From contig OW240914.1 of assembly GCA_933207985.1 (NCBI GenBank), positions 136,660,718-136,724,717 on the forward strand: DNA of 64,000 nt, in the 5' to 3' direction. A program made the translations under genes and the position numbers. Shown one piece after another: positions 11,579 through 22,463 of this stretch. Origin of the DNA: Pelobates cultripes (taxonomy: Eukaryota; Chordata; Amphibia; Anura; Pelobatidae). How positions within the stretch are numbered: the stretch's first letter is position 1; each line of letters starts with the position of its first letter. The notes under the pieces were generated by a model. That model saw nothing but the letters and a program-made list of their open reading frames with translations. It searched no databases and was not told the origin of the DNA.

Positions 11579-11943
11579 GCTACCACCAGTGGCGTACTAA
11601 GGGGGGGGCGGAGGGGGCATTCCGCCCCGGGTGCCACCAGGGTGTGGGGTGCCATGATCTGTAGAGAGCCTCAGGCGGCTGCAGCTTTGCCCGGGCGGTG
11701 CGTCCATGAGGGCGGACCGCACCGCCCAGGCGCAACCTGAGGAGAGGGGCTGACAGGAGGGAAGCGCTCAGCGCTCCCTCCTGTCACTCCCTCTATGTAG
11801 CGTGGCCGAGCCCTGTATAGTCGGCGGGTACAGGGAGCATCTGTCTCCTGTACCCGGCCGGACTAACAGGAAGTGCACACAGTGTGTGCACTTCCTGTTA
11901 GTCTTGCTCCCTGGCCTTATACAGAACTCGGCCACTAAAGAGG

Positions 11944-12070
11944 TAGGAGGGAAGAGTGACAAGGGAGGGAGGGAGGGGGACAAAGAGTGGGGAGGGAGGG
12001 AGAGAGGGGGACAAAGAGTGGGGAGGGAGGGGGACAAAGAGTGACAAGGGAGGGAGGGGGAGAAAGAGAA
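11944..12070. repeat. Purine-rich minisatellite in the hAT element
   Basis: Imperfect repeats of GGGAGGGAGGGGGACAAAGA-type units on the plus strand, strongly purine-only. Open frames over this stretch are by-products of the repetition. Confidence 0.8.
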
Positions 12071-12097
12071 AATGGGAGGAGAGATTGACATTCATCA

Positions 12098-12375
12098 CAT
12101 ACACACAATGCACCCCTTGCACACAGAAAAACACACAATGCATTACACACACAGACACACATACACAAGCAATGCAACCGTTACACACAATGCATCCCTT
12201 ACACACACAGAAACACACAATGCATTCATTACACACACTCAATGCACCCCTTACACACATTCAATGCATCCCGTACATACACAGAAACACACCTTGCAGC
12301 CCTTACACATACAAACACAATTTCACACAATGCATTCCTTACACACATATCAGGACATCCCCTACACACTCCACC
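12098..12375. repeat. CA-rich minisatellite in the hAT element
   Basis: About ten imperfect copies of a unit like TTACACACAATGCATYCC, with ACAGAAACAC spacers. Confidence 0.8.
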
Positions 12376-12645
12376 CCCTGTGAACAAACTCATTGGTGGA
12401 ACATGAAGGTGGACCCTGGGACCCAGACCTTGAGCTGTGTAAAGGGCCCCCAAAAAATGGAGCTGCTTCCCGTTCTCCCAGAACATTGATTTTTGTGACC
12501 ACAGTTACAAACCGCCTCCAGAGAGCCTGTTCTGCACCAGACCAGTGGAGCCAGACTGCAGCTAGAGCCCATCATCATCCTCATCTGGTTGTAAGTAGGC
12601 AATCTAGTATATTATTCGTGGCACTAAGCTCTAATTTACCTCACA

Positions 12646-12790
12646 TTAAAGAAACACTATAGTCCCCAGAACCACTTCAGCTTAATGTAGTGGTTCTGGT
12701 GTCTATAGCCTGTCCCTGCAGGCCTTTTAATGAAAACACGGCGGCACTGCAGCACTGGCGTTAGTTAACATGGCAAATCATATGTGTGGG
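12646..12790. mobile_element. Fragment of a TTAA MITE inside the hAT element
   Basis: TTAAAGAAACACTATAGTCC followed by CCAGAACCACTTCAGC is the typical start of the MITE family also seen at 31128 and 39364. The opposite end is not visible, so this is a one-sided fragment or an end co-opted into the hAT element. Confidence 0.45.
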
Positions 12791-13039
12791 GCATTGTGAT
12801 GTCACATGGGGGGGCGGCAAACTTTACTTTTGCCTAGGGCGGCAAAAATCCTTACACCGGCCCTGGCTGGAGGGGGCTGTGTGAGCTGTGGCCGCACAGT
12901 GACCCATGGTAGTTAGGGTGCCGTGCGGCCAGTACAGCTCACACAAGCAAACAGCTGATAAACTGACCGCACGGAGGAAATGTGTATGTGTGACTGTCTG
13001 TCTGTAACTGAGTGTGTGACTGCCTGTAAATGTGTGTGT

Positions 13040-13250
13040 GGGGCTGCAGGGATTTTGTAGAAGGGTGCGGGGGTTTTGTATTGGGAAAGGAGTCTTTATA
13101 AGGGGGGATAAGCAGGGGATTTGTGGAAGAGGGTTGCGGGGGTTTTGTAGACGGGGCAGTACAGGATTTGTAGAAGGGCAGGACAGAGGTTTTGTAGGAG
13201 GGGCGGGGCAGGACAAGGGTTTTGTAGGAGGGGCTGACTGCGGTTTTGCA
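13040..13250. repeat. G/T-rich minisatellite in the hAT element
   Basis: About seven degenerate units of roughly 28-30 bp built on GGGTTTTGTAGRAGGGGC. It is followed by an A-rich then a T-rich run (13267-13312). Confidence 0.7.
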
Positions 13251-13660
13251 AAGTTTACAAATTGTAAAAAAAAAGAAAGAAAACCTTTTTTACAGGTTTT
13301 TTTTTTTTTTTTTTGGGGGGGTGCCAAGCACAAGATCCGCCCCGGGTGCCAAATGCTCTAGGTACGCCCCTGGCTATCACTAGAGTGAAAGCACCGCCAG
13401 CATACAAAAGTGACCAAAACATCAGCCAGGAAGCATAGGAACTGAGAAGTGGTCTGTGGTCACCACCTGCAGAACCACTCCATTATTGGGGGTGTCTTGC
13501 TAATTGCCTATAATTTCCACCTGTTGTCTATCCCATTTTCACAACAGCATGTGAAATTGATTGTCACTCAGTGTTGCTTCCTAAGTGGACAGTTTGATTT
13601 CACAGAAGTGTGATTGACTTGGAGTAACATTGTGTTGTTTAAGTGTTCCCTTTATTTTTT

Positions 13661-13665
13661 TTGAG

Positions 13666-13720
<55 letters not shown>
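13661..13720. repeat. (TG)n(TA)n microsatellite
   Basis: Alternating TG then TA directly follows the right end of the Tc1 element and probably continues the tract into which Tc1 inserted. Confidence 0.9.
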
Positions 13721-13723
<3 letters not shown>

Positions 13724-14436
13724 GTGGGGAAAGACAATGACTAACAAGAAATATGTCCCAAGATCAATGTTCCTCTAAGTTTTCTTGGTTGGTGTGTGCA
13801 GAAATTTTCTTTACATTTTCTGCACACTGAATGTTTGTGCGAATGTAAACCTTAAATTGTTTCTCTCGATAATTTTGGTCCAGCGCAGCCACCATATGGA
13901 TGTCAACCTAGTTTGTCATAAATACATGTTGTTTCGTGTAATGCTAATAGCAGGCAAGACTTGCAGTTTCTACACAAATCAAATAGTAAGTATCCAAATA
14001 AGGACACAATGTAAAATTAGTATCAATTTGTATCAGAACCAGACAGAAGAAACACTAATAATGGAAAATAACAGCATCATGGAGAGGCAATGAAGGAGGA
14101 TAGATGTGGCCCTAAAGAATCTGTCCATGAGCGTGCCTTCGAGGGCAACTATACTAGACTGTATGGGTATGGAGAGTCACTCCATGTGCTATGAAGAAAG
14201 CTGCATGCTCAAAGTGACAGAACCGGCTGAAGTGGAGCCCAGATGATAGTTTCACCGATCAGGCAGCTCTTCAAGTCCCCTTGAAGAGATGCCTGACTGG
14301 CAAAATGATCGTTGGGGCTCTACTCCGTGTGACAGACCATCCGGTCACTCAGAAATAATACATTGTGGCCAAGGTATCACTGCCACTGATACCCTTTTCC
14401 CATAGAAACAGCAACTAATTCCCACATGCAAAATAT
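13721..14436. other. Intergenic, no recognised features
   Basis: No supported gene. A hairpin-like GTGCCTTCGAGGGCA at about 14137-14151 is similar to hairpins in the Penelope arms, but the flanks do not match. Confidence 0.4.
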
Positions 14437-15240
14437 CACTGGTGTAGAATAACCCCCCCACACATGAGCCAAGGCTTAATGCTGGGTAAAGACTGATTTT
14501 AATGGAAGTACAGGCATCAACTTTATACAATCCATAAACTCCTCCTCTGTGCCTGAGAAATAATTGAGTCAGTAAATATACTAAACTCAATTATCTCCAG
14601 GTACAGAAAAATGCACAATTTTGCAACACCCCTAAATACAGGGAAACCCCACAAAAGTCACATCCCTGGATCTGGGTGAACAATATATCCAAAAATCACC
14701 CAGATCCATTCAGTAGTTTTGAATCACCATCGCAGGGAAGTTCTGACAGGTCTGCCACGAGGAGTAAGCCCAAAATAGTTCCATAGAAATGATGGCAAGA
14801 GCCGGTCCCCGTTCGTGGGGTTTTGTACGAAAATCACCTAAGATAGAGGAAAACTGGTTCGTGTAGAATGCTCTCCATGTTCGGTAGTCTGTAACTTCCG
14901 AATGCCGTTCGTATGGGTGAACTGGAACTGGAATGGGCCATAGGTCCATGGTGACCAGCGTTTGTGGGACTACCTGGCCGAAATTAGTTCCAGGCACTCG
15001 ACGACCAAGTCCTGCTGCCGGCGTTCAGGAGACAAGCCACATTGTGGAGCATTCTATTAATGATTTCCTTTGCGGTTTTAATACAGATACATAACGTTCC
15101 GTGTTCTAATTGGCTTCCACAATCAAAATAAACAAAAGGAGCCGAAAGTGATGGGGATATTCCTTCACATACTGGTCTCCCAATCACCACCGTCCTGTTA
15201 AAAGCACTATATTCACTTCATTTACTTCTCCAACCCGTGC
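14437..15240. repeat. LTR-like dispersed repeat, related to 9.5 kb
   Basis: It shares ACATGAGCCAAGGCTTAATG with 9565-9584 in the same orientation. The section 14800-14945 carries several GTTCG motifs. No coding domain or paired terminal repeat was found. Confidence 0.35.
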
Positions 15241-16042
15241 CTCCCTGCCTAGCACCTTTTTTAGCAGCCCAAGAATCATCGTAGACCCGCAGGTAGAAAA
15301 CAACATATCATCTTTAGCTCCTGAGCGGATCATGGAGATGCCACGGTCTGGTAAAACTTTGTTGAGGGCGCTCTAAGTCTCAGAGCACTATTTGGAGGCG
15401 TAATAGAAGAGGTGGTGAGGCATTGAACAGTATCCAGGACTTGAGTGAGCATCATGTACTAACCAGAAGCACCATCATTTTACATGGCTGGGTTTTCCCA
15501 CCCAGCGCTGTGGAACTCTGCGCTGGATTGGGGATAGTCACAGCCCTGTCAAAACTTTACTTCCAGCTTACCTCCATCCTGGGCTTTTCCACAAATTTGA
15601 AGTGATGCACGGTCTTCAGAGCCACAAAATGGTGGTGACAGCATACCACCACAGGCCTCCATGTCCGAAGCAGTGCAGAGCTGCCGATGATAACATCTGC
15701 AGACAGTTCTGGCTGAGAGTCCAATCATGAACATTGCAAGCAGCTTCACCTGTAAGGCAACTAGATCCAGAGGATGACAAGACCTGTACTACGTACTCTG
15801 GGATAGGAACAAAGAAGAGACTTCATCCTGGACTCTCTACGTACCTGGAAGGGCTTCTCACAAGAGGGACTCTACAAGGCTATTAGCCTGTACTCAGTGG
15901 ATGCAAGGGTCTGTTGGAGATCCATATGAGTCCTGGAACTGGAGGAAGTGGCATAAAGGGGCAATTCCATCCAAGCTATTCCGGATCGTTACTCTGGTCT
16001 ACAGCAGCAGACCTTCCTAGCCAAGGCATAGGCTGACCCCTG
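15241..16042. other. Flanking sequence left of the L1, unassigned
   Basis: Moderate-GC sequence without a long open frame or a match to other parts of the window. It may be part of an older retroelement, but nothing shows this directly. Confidence 0.35.
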
Positions 16043-17228
16043 CAATCCTTTGTTTGTTTGTTTGTTTGTTCTTTTGTTTTTTTCTTATTCTTTATTTACA
16101 TGTGTATAATAAGCATATAATAGGTGAAATAAGAAGTACAACATTCAACACAGGTGCAGAATTGACTTTTTGTTTTAAATTATTAAATACTGTAAAACCC
16201 TGCTTTCCTTAACCCAAGAGGTTCTAACGGCGAACTAGGGAAAGCTTATATGAGCTATATGTGCCTGTTGGCTGAACTTAGCTTCCTAAGTGAGGGTTGT
16301 GGTGCATATGGCACTTATAAGAATATGACTTCCGGGGAAAAACCTTCCGATAGCTTATAGGCTTAGCCGATTCCTGCCAGGGGAATGTATAAACATGGTG
16401 TACGTCTGGGGTGGAATGTGTAGGGAAGTGCTCATGCTAATAAGAGAGCAGGAAAGGACACGTTCTGAAGTGATGTGGTGAGGGGTATAATAGCTATATC
16501 AATAAGCAAGCCATTTGCTTACGGAGCCAGGTGTGAGGTAAGTAAGCGGTGAATGCAACAAAGGAAACATTGAAAAAGTAGAACTGAACATTAATATTTA
16601 GGATATTAATTAAGGATATCAACATAACATTAATATTATAGCAGCCACTTTGGGTATTAAGTAGGAGAGCCAGTCGCCACCGGCACTGCCCTTCGAGGGA
16701 GTAATCCCCTCTACAGCCCACATTGGATGTGCGTTTTTCTGGACAGGCTCTGCTGGTAGGCCTAGGGACTGTATAAAGCCAGGTGCCTCCGAGATGTGTG
16801 ACAGGAGGTGTGTCTTGCCGGCCTTGTCCGCAAGCAGTCTGTGTGGGCCCCATCTGTATGAGATGTCTTGTTCACGTAGCAGTTGAGTAATGTGTCGGGG
16901 AGATCTCCTCCATGTGAGGGTTTTACTTGATATGTCTCTGAAAAAGACCAGGTGTGCTCCCTCAAAGGATACTGATGGGGAGCCTCTTGTGGCACCCATG
17001 AGGGCCCCTCGGTCTGAGTCCGTTTGCTTCTGCTTCTTAGGGTGCTTTGGCAGCCTTCGGGAGGTGGAAGCAGGTGTCCACCACTAGCTGTTTGGCCTGT
17101 TTTGGGGGTAGAAGGGTGGCAATAAGCCTCCTGCAGTAGTGAGACAGTTTGGCTTTAATGACCGACTCTGGTACTCCACTTATTCGTACGTTGCATGCTT
17201 TAGCCCTGTCTTCCATGCTGGCTAGTTG

Positions 17229-19396
17229 TTTAAAACATAACTTTTAATAAAGAATCTGTAAAATTATATAACAAAATGTGAAAAAAAGGTATATATATAT
17301 ATATATAGGTGAAAAAGAGAAAAAAAAGAAAACTTAGATAAACCTCAAATTTCCACAGAAAGGTTATCACTGTAGGAAAAATTAACTAAAATTAGACAGA
17401 CAGACAAGTAATTGTACTTGATAACATAGAAAAACCAAGTTGGTGTGGAATGTATATAACTGTGTAACCATAATTAGATACTTAAACAGAAAATGTCAAC
17501 TGGATGCAATTTAATGTTGCAAGGTTTGTAATGTGTCAATTAATGTATCACAATTATTTATAGAATCCAAACCAGTCTGTCTGGTAAAAACGGACGTATA
17601 TCTTGATAGATTGGCTGAGCCTTAGTCTATCAGCAGTTGATTGGCTACGTCTTTAGTCCGTCTGCTATATGTATTTGAAATATAAGATCTATAAAGAATC
17701 CTTGTCAGCTGAACTAGTTCGCTGCTACGTTTTTAGTCCGTCTACTATATGTATTATAAATATACGATCTATAAAGAATCCTTGTCAACTGAACTAGTTC
17801 ACTGCCACATGCTAACGTTCATTTACACGGTGTAAAGGAAAAAGAAAAAAGAAAGAAGAAAGGAAGGTCTATGAAAAAACCTTTATCAGTCTGACTCTTT
17901 CTGAAACTGCCGTATATTTAATCCGATTCAATTATAGAGGGTATAGAGAGTACGAGAGTTAAATAAAGTTATATTACAGAATCAGAGAAATCTCACTGTG
18001 CCTTCGAGGGCACCTGCCTCTAAACGGAAAGTTATGCTGGCAGTATTGACTGTAAGCAGCCGGCTAGAAGGTGTCCCAATAAATGTCGATAGGAACTAGA
18101 GAAAAATATATACATATATAAATCTTCCGCCCAATGTATATTGTGCCTTCAAGGGCACCTATTGCTAGATAGATTGAAAGTCTGTGCTGGCTGATTGTAA
18201 TGCACAAGTCAAAACTGAATATAAGCCTAAACCTAAACACCTAAATACACGTGGTAGAAAAAAAAAAAAAAAAAACAACGGCTGAATTTCAGCGCCCGCA
18301 TAGACGAGAAAAGACAGCGTAAGCTCAATCAAATAGTCTAAAGATTAAATCGATTCAAAAGCTATCGGTAAATTCCACTGAAAGTTCTAAAGAGCTAAGG
18401 TTGAGATGACAAGATTCTCCTAAAACCCCGACGCGCGTTTCGCCGGTAAGGCTTTTCAAGGGGAACTGACAAGCTGTCGGCTGGGGTTTAAATAAGGCGC
18501 TCTGTTAGCTGATTGGAAATTCAGAAAGATGACGTCATACTACTATAGCTGACTGTGTATGGTGGTCAGCTAGGGACAAAAGGACTCTTGCAAATAATCA
18601 GAGAGTCTCTATTTGGATATGCAAAAACGAATAAAAATTTGTTTTATAAGATTATTAAATTGTAAATAAACTGTTCAATGTATTGAAATCTAGTCGACAC
18701 TTATAACAGACTATATAAAGATATGTAAATACAGAAGCGCTTAAATAGTATAGTGTAATGTAAATTCTGCTTTTAATAATAAACAGAAGTCTTAGATAAT
18801 TAGAAAAAGATATCCATAAATATTTTTCTTGACATAAGGAAATAATTTACAATGCTGATTCAAATGACTGAAGAGAGACAAACCTGTCCAAGTGGATATA
18901 AAAGGTATTGTCATAGGAGAAATAAATTAAATACTGACTCAAAGAAATGAAACGGATATAAGACTATGAAGGTAAATATGGTCTATCAGTGTATAAAAGG
19001 TGTGTAGTTAAACTCCTCGTTAAGCCCTTGTGGAGTTAAAGTCCTAAATGAGTATATCCATTTTGATTCTTTTTGTAGTAGTTGTTGATTAAAATTGCCC
19101 TTTCTGGGATTGGGCAATAATTTCTCTATTGCTTGAAACCTGAGATTGTCGGTATTTCCCTGATGAAAATTCATGATATGCCTTGCCACAGGTGTAGGAT
19201 TGATGGTGTTTTTAACGGAATTAATGTGTTGAAGAATTCTGCGGCGGAATGGTTGGTAGGTCTTTCCAATGTACTGGATGCCACATTTACATGTAATCAA
19301 ATATATCACACGAGTGGTATTCCAGTTTACCAGAGCATTGGTTTTAATGGTAATGTGAGATTGTGTAGATGTGGTAGATTGAGAAGGAGTGATAAA
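17229..19396. repeat. Left arm of the Penelope palindrome
   Basis: Reverse complement of about 20196-22357 with almost no differences that I can see by eye. It includes the GIY-YIG coding end, the 3' non-coding region, a hammerhead-like motif, a pair of roughly 80-bp direct repeats at about 17652-17812, and two GTGCCTTCRAGGGCAC hairpins (about 17999 and 18143). Confidence 0.9.
18427..18464 (-). ncRNA. Hammerhead-ribozyme-like motif, degenerate (left arm)
   Basis: On the minus strand the sequence reads CTTGAAAAGCC-TTACC-GGCGAAACGCGCGTC. A GCC/GGC stem capped by a short loop sits before GAAAC, as in the catalytic core known from Penelope-like elements, but the expected CUGAUGA is changed to CTTGAAA. 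It is probably a decayed self-cleaving ribozyme; activity is unlikely. Confidence 0.45.
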
Positions 19397-20041
19397 CTGG
19401 CAGGCCTTACAGTGGCCACATCTGTATGTTCCTTTCGTACTGGTGAGCCAGTTTGATTTTGGTGAGATAGGAGCCAGAAAACTGTGAACTAAAAGGTCTT
19501 TGAGGTTTCTTGATCTACGAGCCGTAATTGTAGAGTGGTTTGGCAATGACTTCTTCAATATAGGATTATGTAGAAGTATAGGCCAATGTGTTGAAAAAGT
19601 TTTTGTCATGTTGTTCCAACCACTGTCAAATGTGGCAATGCATCTGGGAATTGATGCATTTGGTTTAGTGCGTGTAGATTTTAGGCTTGCCAGTCTATCT
19701 GTTTCACTAGCACGTTGGTATGCCCTTTTTAAGACTTTATTCGGGTACCCCAAAGCTTTAAAGCGCATCTTGAGAGCCTGACATTCCTGATAGTAAGCGG
19801 AGTCTTGAGAATTTCTCCTGGCTCTTAAATATTGGCCATATGGAATTGAAGCTTTTAATCTATAAGGATGGTGGCTCTTCCAATGGAGGAGGCTATTAGT
19901 TGATGTAGATTTCCTAAAAAGTTCTGTTTGGACGGTTCCATCCTCCATTAGTAGAATTTTCAAATCTAGAAAGACCAATTCTTTCTCGTCAATGACATGA
20001 GTTAGTGCTAAATTTATTTGGTTGTTATTCAAAATTTCCAC
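18986..20041 (-). pseudogene. Penelope-like RT C-terminus plus GIY-YIG endonuclease, 5'-truncated
   Basis: An uninterrupted 351-codon frame. Residues 20-60 (LVFLDLKILLMEDGTVQTEL, then FRKSTSTNSLLHWKSHHP) match the end of the reverse transcriptase in Penelope-like elements. After a basic linker, VIYLITCKCGIQYIGKTYQP followed by FRRRILQHI at about residues 243-275 is a GIY-YIG nuclease core with its conserved arginine. The frame begins within the RT because the copy is 5'-truncated at the head-to-head joint, so the RT active-site blocks are missing. The clean frame suggests recent insertion. Confidence 0.88.
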
Positions 20042-20049
20042 AAAGTTTA

Positions 20050-20605
20050 CAAATGCATATACTGGACTTCATAATAAATTCAGTTGGTCTAAAGACATAA
20101 ACCTTTTTGGTAGAAAATTAGCATTAAATTTAATGCATTCGAAAAAAGATCTGTTTATGGCCAATGAGTTAGGCTTATCTTTGGAGGATTTTGGATTATC
20201 ACTCCTTCTCAATCTACCACATCTACACAATCTCACATTACCATTAAAACCAATGCTCTGGTAAACTGGAATACCACTCGTGTGATATATTTGATTACAT
20301 GTAAATGTGGCATCCAGTACATTGGAAAGACCTACCAACCATTCCGCCGCAGAATTCTTCAACACATTAATTCCGTTAAAAACACCATCAATCCTACACC
20401 TGTGGCAAGGCATATCATGAATTTTCATCAGGGAAATACCGACAATCTCAGGTTTCAAGCAATAGAGAAATTATTGCCCAATCCCAGAAAGGGCAATTTT
20501 AATCAACAACTACTACAAAAAGAATCAAAATGGATATACTCATTTAGGACTTTAACTCCACAAGGGCTTAACGAGGAGTTTAACTACACACCTTTTATAC
20601 ACTGA
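20050..20605 (+). pseudogene. Penelope-like ORF, internally deleted plus-strand copy
   Basis: The left part (20060-20195) encodes FSWSKDINLFGRKLALNLMH and LGLSLEDFG, an N-terminal segment of the element's protein that is not present in the minus copy. At about 20196 it jumps directly to the GIY-YIG end (20282-20605, IYLITCKCGIQYIGKTYQP and onward) in a different phase. The whole RT region is therefore missing and the frame is broken at the joint. The stop matches that of the minus copy. Confidence 0.82.
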
Positions 20606-22357
20606 TAGACCATATTTACCTTCATAGTCTTATATCCGTTTCATTTCTTTGAGTCAGTATTTAATTTATTTCTCCTATGACAATACCTTTTATATCCACT
20701 TGGACAGGTTTGTCTCTCTTCAGTCATTTGAATCAGCATTGTAAATTATTTCCTTATGTCAAGAAAAATATTTATGGATATCTTTTTCTAATTATCTAAG
20801 ACTTCTGTTTATTATTAAAAGCAGAATTTACATTACACTATACTATTTAAGCGCTTCTGTATTTACATATCTTTATATAGTCTGTTATAAGTGTCGACTA
20901 GATTTCAATACATTGAACAGTTTATTTACAATTTAATAATCTTATAAAACAAATTTTTATTCGTTTTTGCATATCCAAATAGAGACTCTCTGATTATTTG
21001 CAAGAGTCCTTTTGTCCCTAGCTGACCACCATACACAGTCAGCTATAGTAGTATGACGTCATCTTTCTGAATTTCCAATCAGCTAACAGAGCGCCTTATT
21101 TAAACCCCAGCCGACAGCTTGTCAGTTCCCCTTGAAAAGCCTTACCGGCGAAACGCGCGTCGGGGTTTTAGGAGAATCTTGTCATCTCAACCTTAGCTCT
21201 TTAGAACTTTCAGTGGAATTTACCGATAGCTTTTGAATCGATTTAATCTTTAGACTATTTGATTGAGCTTACGCTGTCTTTTCTCGTCTATGCGGGCGCT
21301 GAAATTCAGCCGTTGTTTTTTTTTTTTTTTTTTCTACCACGTGTATTTAGGTGTTTAGGTTTAGGCTTATATTCAGTTTTGACTTGTGCATTACAATCAG
21401 CCAGCACAGACTTTCAATCTATCTAGCAATAGGTGCCCTTGAAGGCACAATATACATTGGGCGGAAGATTTATATATGTATATATTTTTCTCTAGTTCCT
21501 ATCGACATTTATTGGGACACCTTCTAGCCGGCTGCTTACAGTCAATACTGCCAGCATAACTTTCCGTTTAGAGGCAGGTGCCCTCGAAGGCACAGTGAGA
21601 TTTCTCTGATTCTGTAATATAACTTTATTTAACTCTCGTACTCTCTATACCCTCTATAATTGAATCGGATTAAATATACGGCAGTTTCAGAAAGAGTCAG
21701 ACTGATAAAGGTTTTTTCATAGACCTTCCTTTCTTCTTTCTTTTTTCTTTTTCCTTTACACCGTGTAAATGAACGTTAGCATGTGGCAGTGAACTAGTTC
21801 AGTTGACAAGGATTCTTTATAGATCGTATATTTATAATACATATAGTAGACGGACTAAAAACGTAGCAGCGAACTAGTTCAGCTGACAAGGATTCTTTAT
21901 AGATCTTATATTTCAAATACATATAGCAGACGGACTAAAGACGTAGCCAATCAACTGCTGATAGACTAAGGCTCAGCCAATCTATCAAGATATACGTCCG
22001 TTTTTACCAGACAGACTGGTTTGGATTCTATAAATAATTGTGATACATTAATTGACACATTACAAACCTTGCAACATTAAATTGCATCCAGTTGACATTT
22101 TCTGTTTAAGTATCTAATTATGGTTACACAGTTATATACATTCCACACCAACTTGGTTTTTCTATGTTATCAAGTACAATTACTTGTCTGTCTGTCTAAT
22201 TTTAGTTAATTTTTCCTACAGTGATAACCTTTCTGTGGAAATTTGAGGTTTATCTAAGTTTTCTTTTTTCTCTTTTTCACCTATATATATATATATACCT
22301 TTTTTTCACATTTTGTTATATAATTTTACAGATTCTTTATTAAAAGTTATGTTTTAA
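20196..22357. repeat. Right arm of the Penelope palindrome
   Basis: Mirror copy of the left arm. The match starts at TATCACTCCTTCTCAATC (about 20196) and ends at AAAGTTATGTTTTAAA (about 22357). Confidence 0.9.
21129..21166 (+). ncRNA. Hammerhead-ribozyme-like motif, degenerate (right arm)
   Basis: Mirror copy of the motif at 18427-18464: CTTGAAAAGCC, loop TTACC, GGCGAAACGCGCGTCGG. The core substitutions are the same, so the mutation predates the palindromic insertion. Confidence 0.45.
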
Positions 22358-22463
22358 ATATACTAGGGCAGTGCCTTTCTCCTTTTCATTATATTTAATC
22401 TATGTAGGGTTAACCCCTTCACTGCCTCATTTATTTACGCTTCCATCTTTCGTTCTTCAAATA
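22358..22463 (+). other. Extra tail of the plus-strand Penelope copy
   Basis: 106 bp between the end of the palindrome and the right target duplication. It has no partner in the left arm. It may be the start of a second tandem pseudo-LTR copy or read-through sequence; the data here do not decide. Confidence 0.5.

Larger units (their letters stand above)
11587..13372. mobile_element. Non-autonomous hAT element inserted in Tc1
   Basis: Terminal inverted repeats CAGTGGCGTACTAAGG (left) and the inverse of CTAGGTACGCCCCTG (right), with subterminal CGCCCCGGGTGCC on both sides. The flanks GCTACCAC (11579-11586) and GCTATCAC (13373-13380) form an 8-bp target duplication with one mismatch. The 1.79-kb interior has no transposase and is built largely of minisatellites. 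The insertion sits just upstream of the Tc1 transposase start codon. Confidence 0.88.
10320..13670 (-). mobile_element. Tc1-family transposon with nested hAT insertion
   Basis: Terminal inverted repeats begin CACTGCTCAAAAAAATAAAG (10320) and end CTTTATTTTTTTTGAGCAGTG (13670). Removing the nested hAT and one copy of its target duplication leaves about 1.56 kb, the usual size of a Tc1 element. The left flank is a TA from an (AT)n tract. The right flank reads TGTGTG, so the TA duplication is not intact there. Confidence 0.92.
17229..22463. mobile_element. Penelope-like element, head-to-head palindromic insertion
   Basis: The 14-bp sequence ATGCTGGCTAGTTG occurs at 17215-17228 and 22464-22477, marking one insertion event within the L1. 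The insert comprises a minus-oriented partial copy (about 20041 to 17229) and a plus-oriented partial copy (about 20042 to 22463), joined at their 5' ends with both 3' ends outward. The arms 17229-19396 and about 20196-22357 are near-identical inverted repeats of about 2.16 kb. The plus copy has a further 106-bp tail (22358-22463) that the minus copy lacks. Confidence 0.9.

Noticed and set aside
11802..12489. Several overlapping open frames, up to 177 codons, on both strands
   Set aside because: They translate minisatellite repeats (purine-rich and CA-rich) inside the hAT element and have no recognisable domain.
22400..22420. TTAACCCCTTCACTGCC as the end of a separate piggyBac-like element
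   Set aside because: No matching opposite end with TTAA was found nearby, and the site lies inside the Penelope target duplications.
17229..22463. Palindrome as an assembly artefact
   Set aside because: The arms differ in length, the spacer and tail are unique, and one clean 14-bp target duplication encloses the whole insert. Read evidence would still be worth having.
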